A stretch of DNA of 5,673 nucleotides from Prevotellaceae bacterium (GTDB taxonomy: Bacteria > Bacteroidota > Bacteroidia > Bacteroidales > Bacteroidaceae): the NCBI GenBank assembly GCA_030536165.1, contig JAUNQM010000166.1, positions 1 through 5,673 of the forward strand, written 5' to 3'. A model generated the notes under the pieces. That model saw only the letters and a list, made by a program, of their open reading frames with translations. It ran no database searches and had not been told where the DNA came from. A program made the translations under genes and the position numbers. Shown piece by piece: positions 1 through 5,622 of the stretch. The first letter of the stretch is position 1. Each line of letters opens with the position of its first letter.

Positions 1-22
1 AAATAAGCTCTATTTGCACCTT

Positions 23-50
23 CAATTATCAATCATCACTTATCAATAAA
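23..50. repeat. Degenerate A/T-rich heptamer tandem repeat
   Basis: Four consecutive 7-base units can be read here: CAATTAT, CAATCAT, CACTTAT and CAATAAA. Each starts with CA and differs from its neighbours by one to three bases. The stretch has no reading frame of note. It may be a small degenerate microsatellite of the sort produced by replication slippage. No function can be assigned, and the window edge leaves the gene to the left unseen. Confidence 0.5.
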
Positions 51-61
51 AACAGCCCTCC

Positions 62-144
62 ACACCTAAGGTGTTTCATGCGTTACACCTTAGGTGTCAC
101 ATATAGTCACACCTCAGGTGTTCGCGTCGTAACACCTGAGGTGT
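62..144. repeat. Array of four ACACCTNAGGTGT palindromes, 23-24 base period
   Basis: Four 13-bp palindromes ACACCTNAGGTGT lie at 62-74, 85-97, 109-121 and 132-144, with spacers of 10, 11 and 10 bases. The arms are identical in all copies. The central base is A, T, C and G in turn, so copies 1 and 2 are exact reverse complements of each other, and so are copies 3 and 4. With flanking bases, copies 3 and 4 can form a 16-bp stem (107-122 with 131-146) around an 8-base loop. The spacers share no sequence. The array starts 48 bases beyond the stop codon of the minus-strand symporter, and an A5 run at 48-52 reads as T5 on that strand, so a terminator role is possible. Other readings are a cluster of operator sites for a dimeric regulator, or a dispersed repeat. 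The sequence itself is certain; the role is not. Confidence 0.9.
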
Positions 145-192
145 GAAAGGCTATAATATGCTTCAAGTTGAAAAAAGAAGCCGTTTGCTGCC

Positions 193-1398
193 TTACTCAT
201 TCTCAAAATGCTCCATAATGACTGCGCACGATGCGTCGCCCGTGATTGACATCGTCGTGCGTCCCATATCAATCAGGCGGTCGATACCTGCCACGACAGC
301 CACACCCTCGATAGGGATGCCTGCCGACGCAAACACCATCGCCATAAGTGCCAATGAGCCTCCAGGGATGCCTGGAGTGCCGACAGATGCTATGGTGCTG
401 GCAAACACGATAGCCATGTATTGCTGCATCGAGAGGTCAATACCGCAGCAGTTTGCAACGAAAACTGACGTCACGCCGAGGTAGATTGCCACTCCGTCCA
501 TGTTGATAGTCGCACCGAGTGGAAGCACGAAATTAGTTATGCTCTTGCGCACTCCAAGTCCTTCGGCACAACGAATTGTGACAGGCAGCGTGGCCAACGA
601 CGAATCACTCGAAAAAGCAAACAGCATGGCTGGGAACATTCCTTTGAAGAATTTGCCTGGACGCATCTTGGCCATAGCCCAGACGCAGTTGGCATAGACG
701 ATGATTGCATGGAGGAAGAAGCAGAAGAATGCCATTCCGATGAGGGCTGCGTATGTGCCAAATATCTTTGCGCCATTCTCTGCCACAACAGGACATAGCA
801 AGCAGAACACTCCGTAAGGGGTCAGACGCATGACGAAACCAAGCACCACCATGACCACTTCGTTGAAGCTCACGCAGAAATCAGATACTATCTTTGCCTT
901 GTCGCCAAGCTTCACAATCGCAAAGCCAAAGAGCAATGCAATGACGATAACTTGCATCATATCACCCTGCTCCAGCGGACGGACAGCGTTCTCAGGAAAC
1001 ATGTTTACAATCTGTTGCACGAACGATTGAGTCTCCGCCAACTGAGGTTTTTCCATGCCAGACATGTCGATGACGGGCAGTATTCCCTTCAGGAGCGTTG
1101 ACACAACGAGTCCGAGCGTCACGGCAAACACCGTGGTGAGCACGAAATACAGCAGCGCACGCAATCCGAGACGCCCAAGCGTTGACACATCCTTCATTGA
1201 AATCAGTCCGAGGATTATCGACACAAGCACCAATGGCACTACCACAAACTTCAACAGGCGGAGGAATATCGTGCCTATTGGGTAAATGTATTCCTTAGCA
1301 AATTCAACGTTACCTTGCATGAGCATACCAACCAAGAAGCCCAAGACGAGTGCGATGAGAATCTGCCAAGTAAGTGATAATTTCAGTTTTGCTTTCAT
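193..1398 (-). CDS. Dicarboxylate/amino acid:cation symporter (DAACS, GltP/DctA-like)
   Basis: This is an inner-membrane secondary transporter of the SLC1/GltPh fold, which takes up acidic amino acids or C4-dicarboxylates with Na+ or H+. The family signatures are in order: hydrophobic N-terminal helices beginning TWQILIALVLGF; the serine-rich HP1 tip FSSDSSLATLPVT; the TM7 motif PLGATINMDGVAIY (family NMDGT); the HP2 loop GTPGIPGGS; and the TM8 substrate motif DRLIDMGRTTMSITGD. I chose the ATG at 1398 (401 residues), because the protein then begins MKAKLKLSLTWQ, like family members. The in-frame ATG at 1455 would add a 19-residue polar segment overlapping an inverted repeat. The Asp and Arg of DMGRT are kept, which favours an anionic amino acid substrate. 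NMDGV instead of NMDGT, Ser in place of the usual TM8 Asn, and Asp in HP1 are departures from GltPh. The gene stands alone, and no consensus promoter was found upstream. Confidence 0.93.
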   Translation of the reverse strand: MKAKLKLSLTWQILIALVLGFLVGMLMQGNVEFAKEYIYPIGTIFLRLLKFVVVPLVLVSIILGLISMKDVSTLGRLGLRALLYFVLTTVFAVTLGLVVSTLLKGILPVIDMSGMEKPQLAETQSFVQQIVNMFPENAVRPLEQGDMMQVIVIALLFGFAIVKLGDKAKIVSDFCVSFNEVVMVVLGFVMRLTPYGVFCLLCPVVAENGAKIFGTYAALIGMAFFCFFLHAIIVYANCVWAMAKMRPGKFFKGMFPAMLFAFSSDSSLATLPVTIRCAEGLGVRKSITNFVLPLGATINMDGVAIYLGVTSVFVANCCGIDLSMQQYMAIVFASTIASVGTPGIPGGSLALMAMVFASAGIPIEGVAVVAGIDRLIDMGRTTMSITGDASCAVIMEHFENE

Positions 1399-1423
1399 AG
1401 TTCTTGCTGTTTCCAAAATGGAT

Positions 1424-1471
1424 AAAGACCGTCGCAGAATGACTTTAACAGACAATCTATCAACGGTCTTT
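1424..1471 (-). promoter_or_regulatory. Inverted repeat in the symporter leader
   Basis: AAAGACCGT (1424-1432) and ACGGTCTTT (1463-1471) are perfect 9-bp inverted repeats with 30 bases between them. They lie 26 to 73 bases upstream of the chosen symporter start. In the minus-strand transcript they could close a stem just before the start codon, with the 3' arm ending in three U residues. It could act as a leader structure controlling translation or premature termination, or as a protein-binding site on DNA. There is no direct evidence for either. Confidence 0.4.
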
Positions 1472-1512
1472 GTTATGGTTTTTTATTAAAATTTTTATTA
1501 AGGCGAGCCTAT

Positions 1513-1610
1513 TAAGTCGCTTATTATGACCTCAAAGAGGTCTTACTTTTAGTAACCGCTGGTCGAAGACCTGCGGACAGAATGCTCAACACCCATACGT
1601 CCCCAAGGGG
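1513..1610. repeat. Close-packed run of short hairpins (candidate structured or dispersed element)
   Basis: Successive inverted repeats are packed nearly end to end: TAAG-TCG-CTTA (1513-1523), GACCTC-AAA-GAGGTC (1528-1542), TTACT-TTT-AGTAA (1543-1555), and CCGC-T-GGTC/GAA/GACC-T-GCGG (1556-1576, one T-T mismatch). After a 24-base unpaired stretch comes CCCC-AA-GGGG (1601-1610). The first four have 3-base loops, and the second, third and fourth directly abut. No reading frame runs through the region. It lies between the stop of the Skp-like gene and the start of the symporter, both on the minus strand. It could be a REP- or MITE-like dispersed element, a small structured RNA, or a complex leader/terminator. 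I saw no clear terminal inverted repeats or target duplication, so mobility is not shown. Confidence 0.65.
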
Positions 1611-1623
1611 GTCGCACTAAAAA

Positions 1624-1658
1624 GATGCAACAAACAATTAACAGAATCTGCCTTAATT
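1624..1658 (-). terminator. Possible weak terminator after the Skp-like gene
   Basis: On the minus strand, 1658-1636 can fold as AATTAA, a GG bulge, CAG, the loop ATT, CTG and TTAATT. It begins 6 bases past the stop codon. A T-rich stretch ending in five T residues follows, but the T run is about 10 bases after the stem rather than directly next to it, and the stem is A/T-rich. The position fits a terminator for the two-gene unit; the form is poor. Confidence 0.25.
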
Positions 1659-1663
1659 CTATA

Positions 1664-2251
1664 TTAGTCCTTCTTTGCTGGCTTATATGCCTTGTTCAGA
1701 CCCTTAACGATTTCGTCAGTGATATCGAACTTGTCAGAGCCTTCGAGTATAGCAGCCTTATTGAGAATCAGGTCATACTTCTTTTTCTTGTTGTATGCCT
1801 TGAGATAGTTCTTCACGCTGTCCTGGAAAGCTATAAGGAACTTAGCCTGCTCGTTTTCGAAGTCAGCTGCAAGACGCTGCTGCAATGCCTGAAGGTCAGC
1901 TTCCTGCTTCTGCAATGCTGCCTGTACCTGCTCTGCACGCTCACGAGTGTAAGCATTCTGCTGAAGTTTCTGCTGGAAGTTAGCTGCTGCACTCTGCAGA
2001 GCCTGAGCCTTTGAGTTGAGAGTAGCCTGAATGTTCTTCTCCTTCTTTTCGAGTATCAGACTGTAGTCCTTGCAGAATTTATACTGAGACGTCAGTGAAT
2101 CTGCATTGATATAAGCAATCTTCAAGCCAGTCTGTGGCTCGTTATTTTCACTTGTTGCTTTTGCCTTTGACTCTTCGCCCTGATTAGAGCATGCAAACAT
2201 CATTACGGCCACGAAAGCCATACTTGCGAGTTTGATAATAGTTTTTTTCAT
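1664..2251 (-). CDS. OmpH/Skp-family lipoprotein
   Basis: This 195-residue envelope protein resembles Skp/OmpH, periplasmic holdase chaperones that escort unfolded outer-membrane proteins. The N-terminus is a lipoprotein signal: MKKTIIK, a hydrophobic stretch, then MFAC with Cys21 as the lipidated residue. Residues 22-41 are a polar linker. From residue 43 comes the Skp-like start LKIAYINADSL. A long Gln/Ala/Lys-rich segment (about 65-140) looks like the paired helical arms, and the C-terminal end YDLILNKAAILEG is typical of OmpH proteins. E. coli Skp is secreted and not lipidated, so membrane anchoring differs from the model protein. Residues after Cys21 are SNQGEE, an acidic tail of the kind linked to surface export in some Bacteroidetes. 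The gene starts 11 bases after the stop of the upstream small membrane protein, so the two are probably co-transcribed. The ATG at 2251 is the first that gives a complete signal peptide. Confidence 0.88.
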   Translation of the reverse strand: MKKTIIKLASMAFVAVMMFACSNQGEESKAKATSENNEPQTGLKIAYINADSLTSQYKFCKDYSLILEKKEKNIQATLNSKAQALQSAAANFQQKLQQNAYTRERAEQVQAALQKQEADLQALQQRLAADFENEQAKFLIAFQDSVKNYLKAYNKKKKYDLILNKAAILEGSDKFDITDEIVKGLNKAYKPAKKD

Positions 2252-2262
2252 TTCTTCTTATT

Positions 2263-2472
2263 CTAATTATTAATTATTCTTGTATTCTTTTTTTTCTTTT
2301 GACGAAGCAGACGGTCTTCTTTTATCACGCAATGGATATTCCTGTCTTTCATTGCCTTAGAGCCGTCAATGTGGAAGTTTGGGAACCTTCCGTTCTTTGA
2401 AAATATCACTTTCACCGACAATAAAAGCACCACAAATGCAATTATTATCACAGAAAAAAGGAATATTTTCAT
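2263..2472 (-). CDS. Small single-pass membrane protein, Bacteroidetes type, function unknown
   Basis: The 69-residue product has one strong membrane segment (about residues 3-24, very rich in Ile, Val and Leu), followed by a short basic tail. The tail holds GRFPNFHIDGSKAM and, at residue 48, a lone Cys within NIHCVIKEDRLL. This GRFPN-H-G-KA-C-D arrangement matches my recollection of short conserved Bacteroidetes proteins of unknown function; I cannot name the family. The tail follows a long hydrophobic helix, so it probably lies in the cytosol, but the orientation is a guess. The last dozen residues (KKKKNTRIINN) come from an A-rich run with eight A residues, so the exact C-terminus could be affected by a sequencing slip. 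The gene is the first of a two-gene unit with the Skp-like lipoprotein, and the consensus promoter at 2496-2526 sits just upstream. Confidence 0.8.
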   Translation of the reverse strand: MKIFLFSVIIIAFVVLLLSVKVIFSKNGRFPNFHIDGSKAMKDRNIHCVIKEDRLLRQKKKKNTRIINN

Positions 2473-2486
2473 TTTATTTTTTTAAT

Positions 2487-2510
2487 TTTGCACTGCAAAG
2501 TTAGTGCAAA
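2487..2510. promoter_or_regulatory. Inverted repeat over the -7 box (possible operator)
   Basis: TTTGCACT (2487-2494) and AGTGCAAA (2503-2510) are perfect 8-bp inverted arms separated by 8 bases. The spacer contains most of the -7 element of the minus-strand promoter. A dimeric regulator bound here would occlude that promoter. In the transcript, only the downstream arm would be included. TTTGCA-like sequence is common around Bacteroidetes -7 boxes, so part of the symmetry may be coincidental. Confidence 0.35.
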
Positions 2511-2526
2511 TCGAAGACAATACAAA
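2496..2526 (-). promoter_or_regulatory. Bacteroidetes-type promoter for the small protein/Skp-like unit
   Basis: On the minus strand, TTTG (2526-2523) is followed by exactly 19 bases and TAACTTTG (2503-2496). This matches the Bacteroidetes primary sigma consensus TTTG, 19-21 bases, TAnnTTTG without a mismatch. Transcription would begin a few bases past 2496, leaving a leader of roughly 15-20 bases before the start at 2472. It is the only full match I found in the window. Confidence 0.8.
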
Positions 2527-2559
2527 ATAAAAGACGAAGTTTTTTTATTTTTATTGTCT
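2515..2559. other. Long imperfect inverted repeat in the divergent promoter region
   Basis: Bases 2515-2532 pair with 2542-2559 at 15 of 18 positions. The outer 8 bp are perfect (AGACAATA with TATTGTCT), and A/T pairs lie inside, around the loop region 2533-2541. It overlaps the -33 box of the minus-strand promoter and lies 41-85 bases before the pepD start. It may be a regulatory site shared by the divergent genes, or a leader hairpin if pepD transcription begins upstream. Much of the inner match is A/T-rich and could arise by chance. Confidence 0.4.
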
Positions 2560-2570
2560 CAATAACCCTT

Positions 2571-2600
2571 TAGCAACTATAAAATCTATAGCGACTATAA
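2571..2600 (+). repeat. 18-base-period direct repeat running into the pepD start codon
   Basis: TAGCAACTATAA (2571-2582) and TAGCGACTATAA (2589-2600) match at 11 of 12 positions. The last A of the second copy is the first base of the pepD ATG. The copies may form a tandem binding site, or the second may have arisen by local duplication of the ribosome-binding region. No Shine-Dalgarno sequence is present, as is usual for this phylum. Confidence 0.5.
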
Positions 2601-4072
2601 TGAATATGGAAAACAAACTTCAACCACAGAGCGTATTTGATGAATTTGCTAAAATCAACCAGATACCTCGACCATCAAAGAGAGAAGAAAAGATGAGTCT
2701 TTACCTTCAGCAATGGGGCAAGGACCACGGGTTAGAAACACTTTCAGACGCTGTAGGCAACGTCCTGATCAAGAAACCAGCCACTCCTGGATTTGAGAAT
2801 AAGCAGACTATAATCCTGCAAAGTCACATGGATATGGTTTGCGAGAACAACAGCGACACAGTCATCGACTTCGACAAAGACCCAATCCAGACTGAAATCT
2901 ACACCGATGAGAACGGCGACGAATGGATGAAGGCAAAGGGTACAACACTCGGTGCCGACGATGGCATTGGTTGCGCAATACAGTTGGCTGTGCTTGCTGC
3001 CGATGATATTGAGCACGGACCTATTGAAGCACTGTTTACTGTTGATGAGGAAACTGGTATGACTGGTGCAGAGAATCTGTCACCAGACTTCATGAACGGA
3101 CGTCTCATGATAAACCTCGACAGCGAAGACGAAGGCGAAATCTTCGTGAGCTGTGCTGGCGGATGCATCAACGACGTTAAGTTCCATTATGGTCGTGAGA
3201 ATGCCGACGACATGTTCTTCCTGAAGATGAGTGTGGCTAACCTCATCGGCGGACACAGTGGCGACGACATCAATAAGAAGCGTGCAAACTCAATCAAGCT
3301 CATAGCCCGCTTCCTATACCTCGAAGACGAGAAGTTCGGTGTACGTCTTGCAGACCTTCAGGCTGGCAACAAGCACAATGCTATTCCACGCGAAGGCACT
3401 GTAGTATTTGCTATCCCTGCCGACAAGAAGCACGAAGTGATGGCAGACTTCAACGTGTTCACCGCTGCTGTGAAAGAGGAATTCTGCTGCTGCGACACTG
3501 CAATCAAGTTTGATATTGAAAGCGCAGAGCCTATGCCTGTAATCGAAGAGAAGGTTGGCCGCAACATCATCCGTTCATTGCAGGCTGTGACTAACGGCGT
3601 CTTTGCAAACTGCCAGCAGCAAGAACTTGACTGGCTGGTTGAAACTTCTTCCAACCTTGCAAGCATCCACACAGGCGAAGACATGGCACAAATCATTCTC
3701 TCGCCTCGTAGCTGCATCATGAGCAACCTCGCAAACATAGCCAACACTATCAGCGCTACATTCCAGCTTGCTGGTGCTGAGGTTGTGCAGACCGACGGTT
3801 ATCCTGCATGGCAGATGAAGCAAGACAGTCAGCTCCGCCCTATCTCTGATAAGACTTATCGCGACATCTTCGGAAAGGCTCCGAAGATTCTCGGCATACA
3901 CGCAGGACTTGAATGTGCACTCTTTGCACAGAAATATCCTGACATGGACATGATTAGTTTCGGCCCAACGCTTCGTGGTGTTCACTCGCCTGACGAGCGT
4001 CTGCTCATCAAGACCGTGCCTATGGTATGGCAACACCTGCTCGCCATCCTCAAGGAAGCGCCTGAAAAGTAA
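2600..4072 (+). CDS. pepD: Aminoacyl-histidine dipeptidase PepD (M20 family)
   Basis: This cytosolic metallopeptidase hydrolyses dipeptides, including Xaa-His such as carnosine, with two metal ions. The M20C catalytic set is complete by position: SHMDM with His76 and Asp78; GADDGIG with bridging Asp120; DEETG with catalytic Glu150 and metal-binding Glu151; NLDSEDEG with Asp174; and GVHSPDER with His462 near the C-terminus. GGHSGDDI (His219) lies at the start of the lid/dimerisation domain, which spans roughly 200-390. The N-terminus, FDEFAKINQIPRPSKREE, is the usual PepD opening. At 490 residues it is full length. It has no signal peptide. The ATG at 2600 gives MNMENKLQ; the ATG two codons on (2606) is almost as good. 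GADD replaces the GADN of E. coli PepD, a difference unlikely to affect metal binding. No consensus promoter was found before it, and a hairpin terminator follows the stop. Confidence 0.96.
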   Translation: MNMENKLQPQSVFDEFAKINQIPRPSKREEKMSLYLQQWGKDHGLETLSDAVGNVLIKKPATPGFENKQTIILQSHMDMVCENNSDTVIDFDKDPIQTEIYTDENGDEWMKAKGTTLGADDGIGCAIQLAVLAADDIEHGPIEALFTVDEETGMTGAENLSPDFMNGRLMINLDSEDEGEIFVSCAGGCINDVKFHYGRENADDMFFLKMSVANLIGGHSGDDINKKRANSIKLIARFLYLEDEKFGVRLADLQAGNKHNAIPREGTVVFAIPADKKHEVMADFNVFTAAVKEEFCCCDTAIKFDIESAEPMPVIEEKVGRNIIRSLQAVTNGVFANCQQQELDWLVETSSNLASIHTGEDMAQIILSPRSCIMSNLANIANTISATFQLAGAEVVQTDGYPAWQMKQDSQLRPISDKTYRDIFGKAPKILGIHAGLECALFAQKYPDMDMISFGPTLRGVHSPDERLLIKTVPMVWQHLLAILKEAPEK

Positions 4073-4097
4073 GTGGCGAATAATCACGCATAGCATC

Positions 4098-4125
4098 GAG
4101 TCCACCGCAAAAGGTGGGCTCTTTT
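4098..4125 (+). terminator. Intrinsic terminator after pepD
   Basis: GAGTCCACC (4098-4106) and GGTGGGCTC (4113-4121) form a 9-bp stem with one G-T wobble and a 6-base loop GCAAAA. Four T residues follow directly. It starts 26 bases after the pepD stop. The T run is short, so some read-through into the MATE gene 69 bases later is likely. The loop plus one stem base, GCAAAAG (4107-4113), is also complementary to CTTTTGC (4121-4127), giving a competing hairpin. Confidence 0.7.
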
Positions 4126-4193
4126 GCTGCGCAATATAATCGCGACCGAACACGACAATAGCCGCAAATCAAAGCAATCACCACTCGCTTGAA

Positions 4194-5573
4194 ATGAAAC
4201 ACGCCTTTATACACAAGGAAATACTACGCCTGGCGCTGCCAAGCATCCTTGCCAACATAACCGTACCGCTCGTCGGCATGGTCGATATTGCTGTGGCTGG
4301 GCATCTGAGTGGCGTGGGCGGCATGAGTGCTGCGGCGTACATCGGAGGTGTCACTATAGGCACTCTCCTATTTGATTTGCTCTATTGGAACTTCGGCTTC
4401 CTACGTATCAGCACAGGCGGTCTCACGGCTCAGGCATTCGGACGCAACGACAAAGATGAGTGTGCTAACCTACTCATTCAAAGCGTTGCCATCGCCTTAT
4501 TCTTCTCTATCGTCGTGCTTGCCATCCAATGGCCTTTCCAGCACTACGCACTCATGGCAGTCAAACCGACCGAAGACGTCTGCTCGCTTGCCGTAAATTA
4601 TTTCTTCATACGCATTTGGGCAGCGCCTGCCACACTCACACTCATGGCTTTGCGCGGATGGTTTGTCGGCATGCAGGACACGATGAGCTCCATGCTCACC
4701 GACCTAACCGTTAATGCAATAAACATCGTTGCCAGCATCGTGCTCACGCTTGGCATAGGTAAATGGCACGGTTTCGGTTTCAACGGAATAGCGATTGGAA
4801 CGGTCATAGCTCAGTATTCCGGACTGCTTCTCGCCATATCAATCATATTGATTAAATACCGTCGTCTGCCTTTCCATCTTAACCGACCAGAGCGCGGAAA
4901 GCTACACGCACTTATGACGATGAACGGCGACCTGTTCATCCGTTCGCTATGCTTCATCGCCATCTACGTCGGTTTCACCACCATAGCTGCAAGATACGGC
5001 AACGTGTTCCTCTCTGTCAGTTCGATACTGATGAAGTTGCTGATGATATTCTCGTATTTCACCGATGGGTTTGCCTATAGCGGTGAAGCCATGACGGGGA
5101 GGTTCATCGGCGAGCGCAACAAACCAATGCTGCGCCTCACGGTGACGAGAGTCTTCGGCTGGAGCATGGGAGTCGCGCTGCTATTCATTATTATATATGG
5201 GCTCACGGGCGACATAATGTTAGGCATCATGACGTCAGATGAAGAAGTATTCAACGCAAGCCTACCATTCATGTGGTGGCTCTTGCTGATGCCGCCGCTC
5301 GGCTGTGCAGCCTTCACGTGGGACGGAATCTATGCCGGCGCGACCGCGTCAAAGGCTATCCGCAACGCAATGATAGTTGCCACGCTTGGCTTCTTTGCGT
5401 TTTATTTTGCAGGCGTATGGTGTTTCGGCATCGACTCCATGAGCGACGGCACGACAATGGACTCACCTGCCATGAACCTGCTCATGCTTGCTTATTTCGT
5501 TCATCTGCTTGCCCGCACATTGTATCTGACGCTAAGATACAAACGTGATGTCGCAGCAAGAATCCCTAATTGA
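4194..5573 (+). CDS. MATE family efflux transporter, DinF-like
   Basis: This inner-membrane exporter expels cationic or other small toxic molecules in exchange for Na+ or H+. The 459 residues hold about 12 hydrophobic segments (near 10-35, 45-70, 92-112, 131-153, 165-188, 196-220, 248-268, 275-295, 318-338, 355-375, 392-412 and 425-445), the normal MATE number and length. DinF-subfamily marks are the opening ILRLALPSILANITVPLVGMVD with Asp31, then FGFLRISTGGLTAQAFGR (about 67-84), RGWFVGMQDT (about 154-163), DGFAYSGEAMTGRFIG (291-306, with Asp291 and Glu298), and WDGIYAGAT (376-384). Asp31 in helix 1 is the residue implicated in proton or cation coupling in this subfamily. The substrate cannot be told from sequence. 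It lies 121 bases after pepD, past a terminator with a short T run, and no consensus promoter was seen, so it may depend on read-through. No Shine-Dalgarno sequence precedes the ATG at 4194. Confidence 0.94.
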   Translation: MKHAFIHKEILRLALPSILANITVPLVGMVDIAVAGHLSGVGGMSAAAYIGGVTIGTLLFDLLYWNFGFLRISTGGLTAQAFGRNDKDECANLLIQSVAIALFFSIVVLAIQWPFQHYALMAVKPTEDVCSLAVNYFFIRIWAAPATLTLMALRGWFVGMQDTMSSMLTDLTVNAINIVASIVLTLGIGKWHGFGFNGIAIGTVIAQYSGLLLAISIILIKYRRLPFHLNRPERGKLHALMTMNGDLFIRSLCFIAIYVGFTTIAARYGNVFLSVSSILMKLLMIFSYFTDGFAYSGEAMTGRFIGERNKPMLRLTVTRVFGWSMGVALLFIIIYGLTGDIMLGIMTSDEEVFNASLPFMWWLLLMPPLGCAAFTWDGIYAGATASKAIRNAMIVATLGFFAFYFAGVWCFGIDSMSDGTTMDSPAMNLLMLAYFVHLLARTLYLTLRYKRDVAARIPN

Positions 5574-5622
5574 AAGCCCACTTCTTTGCATCTGTTTTTT
5601 GAGTCATTGCATCAAGTCAGAA

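Noticed and set aside
62..144. CRISPR-like repeat-spacer pattern in the left array
   Set aside because: The repeats are 13 bp and the spacers only 10-11 bases, far shorter than CRISPR units, and no cas gene is in the window.
152..157. TATAAT, resembling a sigma70 -10 box on the plus strand
   Set aside because: There is no matching -35 sequence, Bacteroidetes use a different consensus, and no plus-strand gene follows.
143..484. Plus-strand open frame of 113 codons
   Set aside because: It lies almost entirely antisense to the well-supported symporter gene and its product resembles no protein family I know.
1399..1455. Longer symporter start at 1455
   Set aside because: It adds 19 polar residues not typical of the family and overlaps the leader inverted repeat; the ATG at 1398 gives a family-like N-terminus.
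1500..1625. Insertion sequence remnant or integron attC site
   Set aside because: No transposase fragment, terminal inverted repeats, target duplication or attC core sequences could be identified; only the hairpin run is supported.
1625..2014. Leucine-rich plus-strand frame of 129 codons
   Set aside because: It is antisense to the Skp-like gene; the Leu/Cys richness comes from reading Gln/Lys/Ala-rich coding sequence backwards.
3575..4153. Minus-strand frame of 192 codons over the 3' part of pepD
   Set aside because: It is antisense to conserved pepD coding sequence, its start lies beyond the pepD terminator, and the translation shows no recognisable domain.
5595..5600. T6 run after the MATE gene as an intrinsic terminator
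   Set aside because: No stem of useful length precedes the T run.
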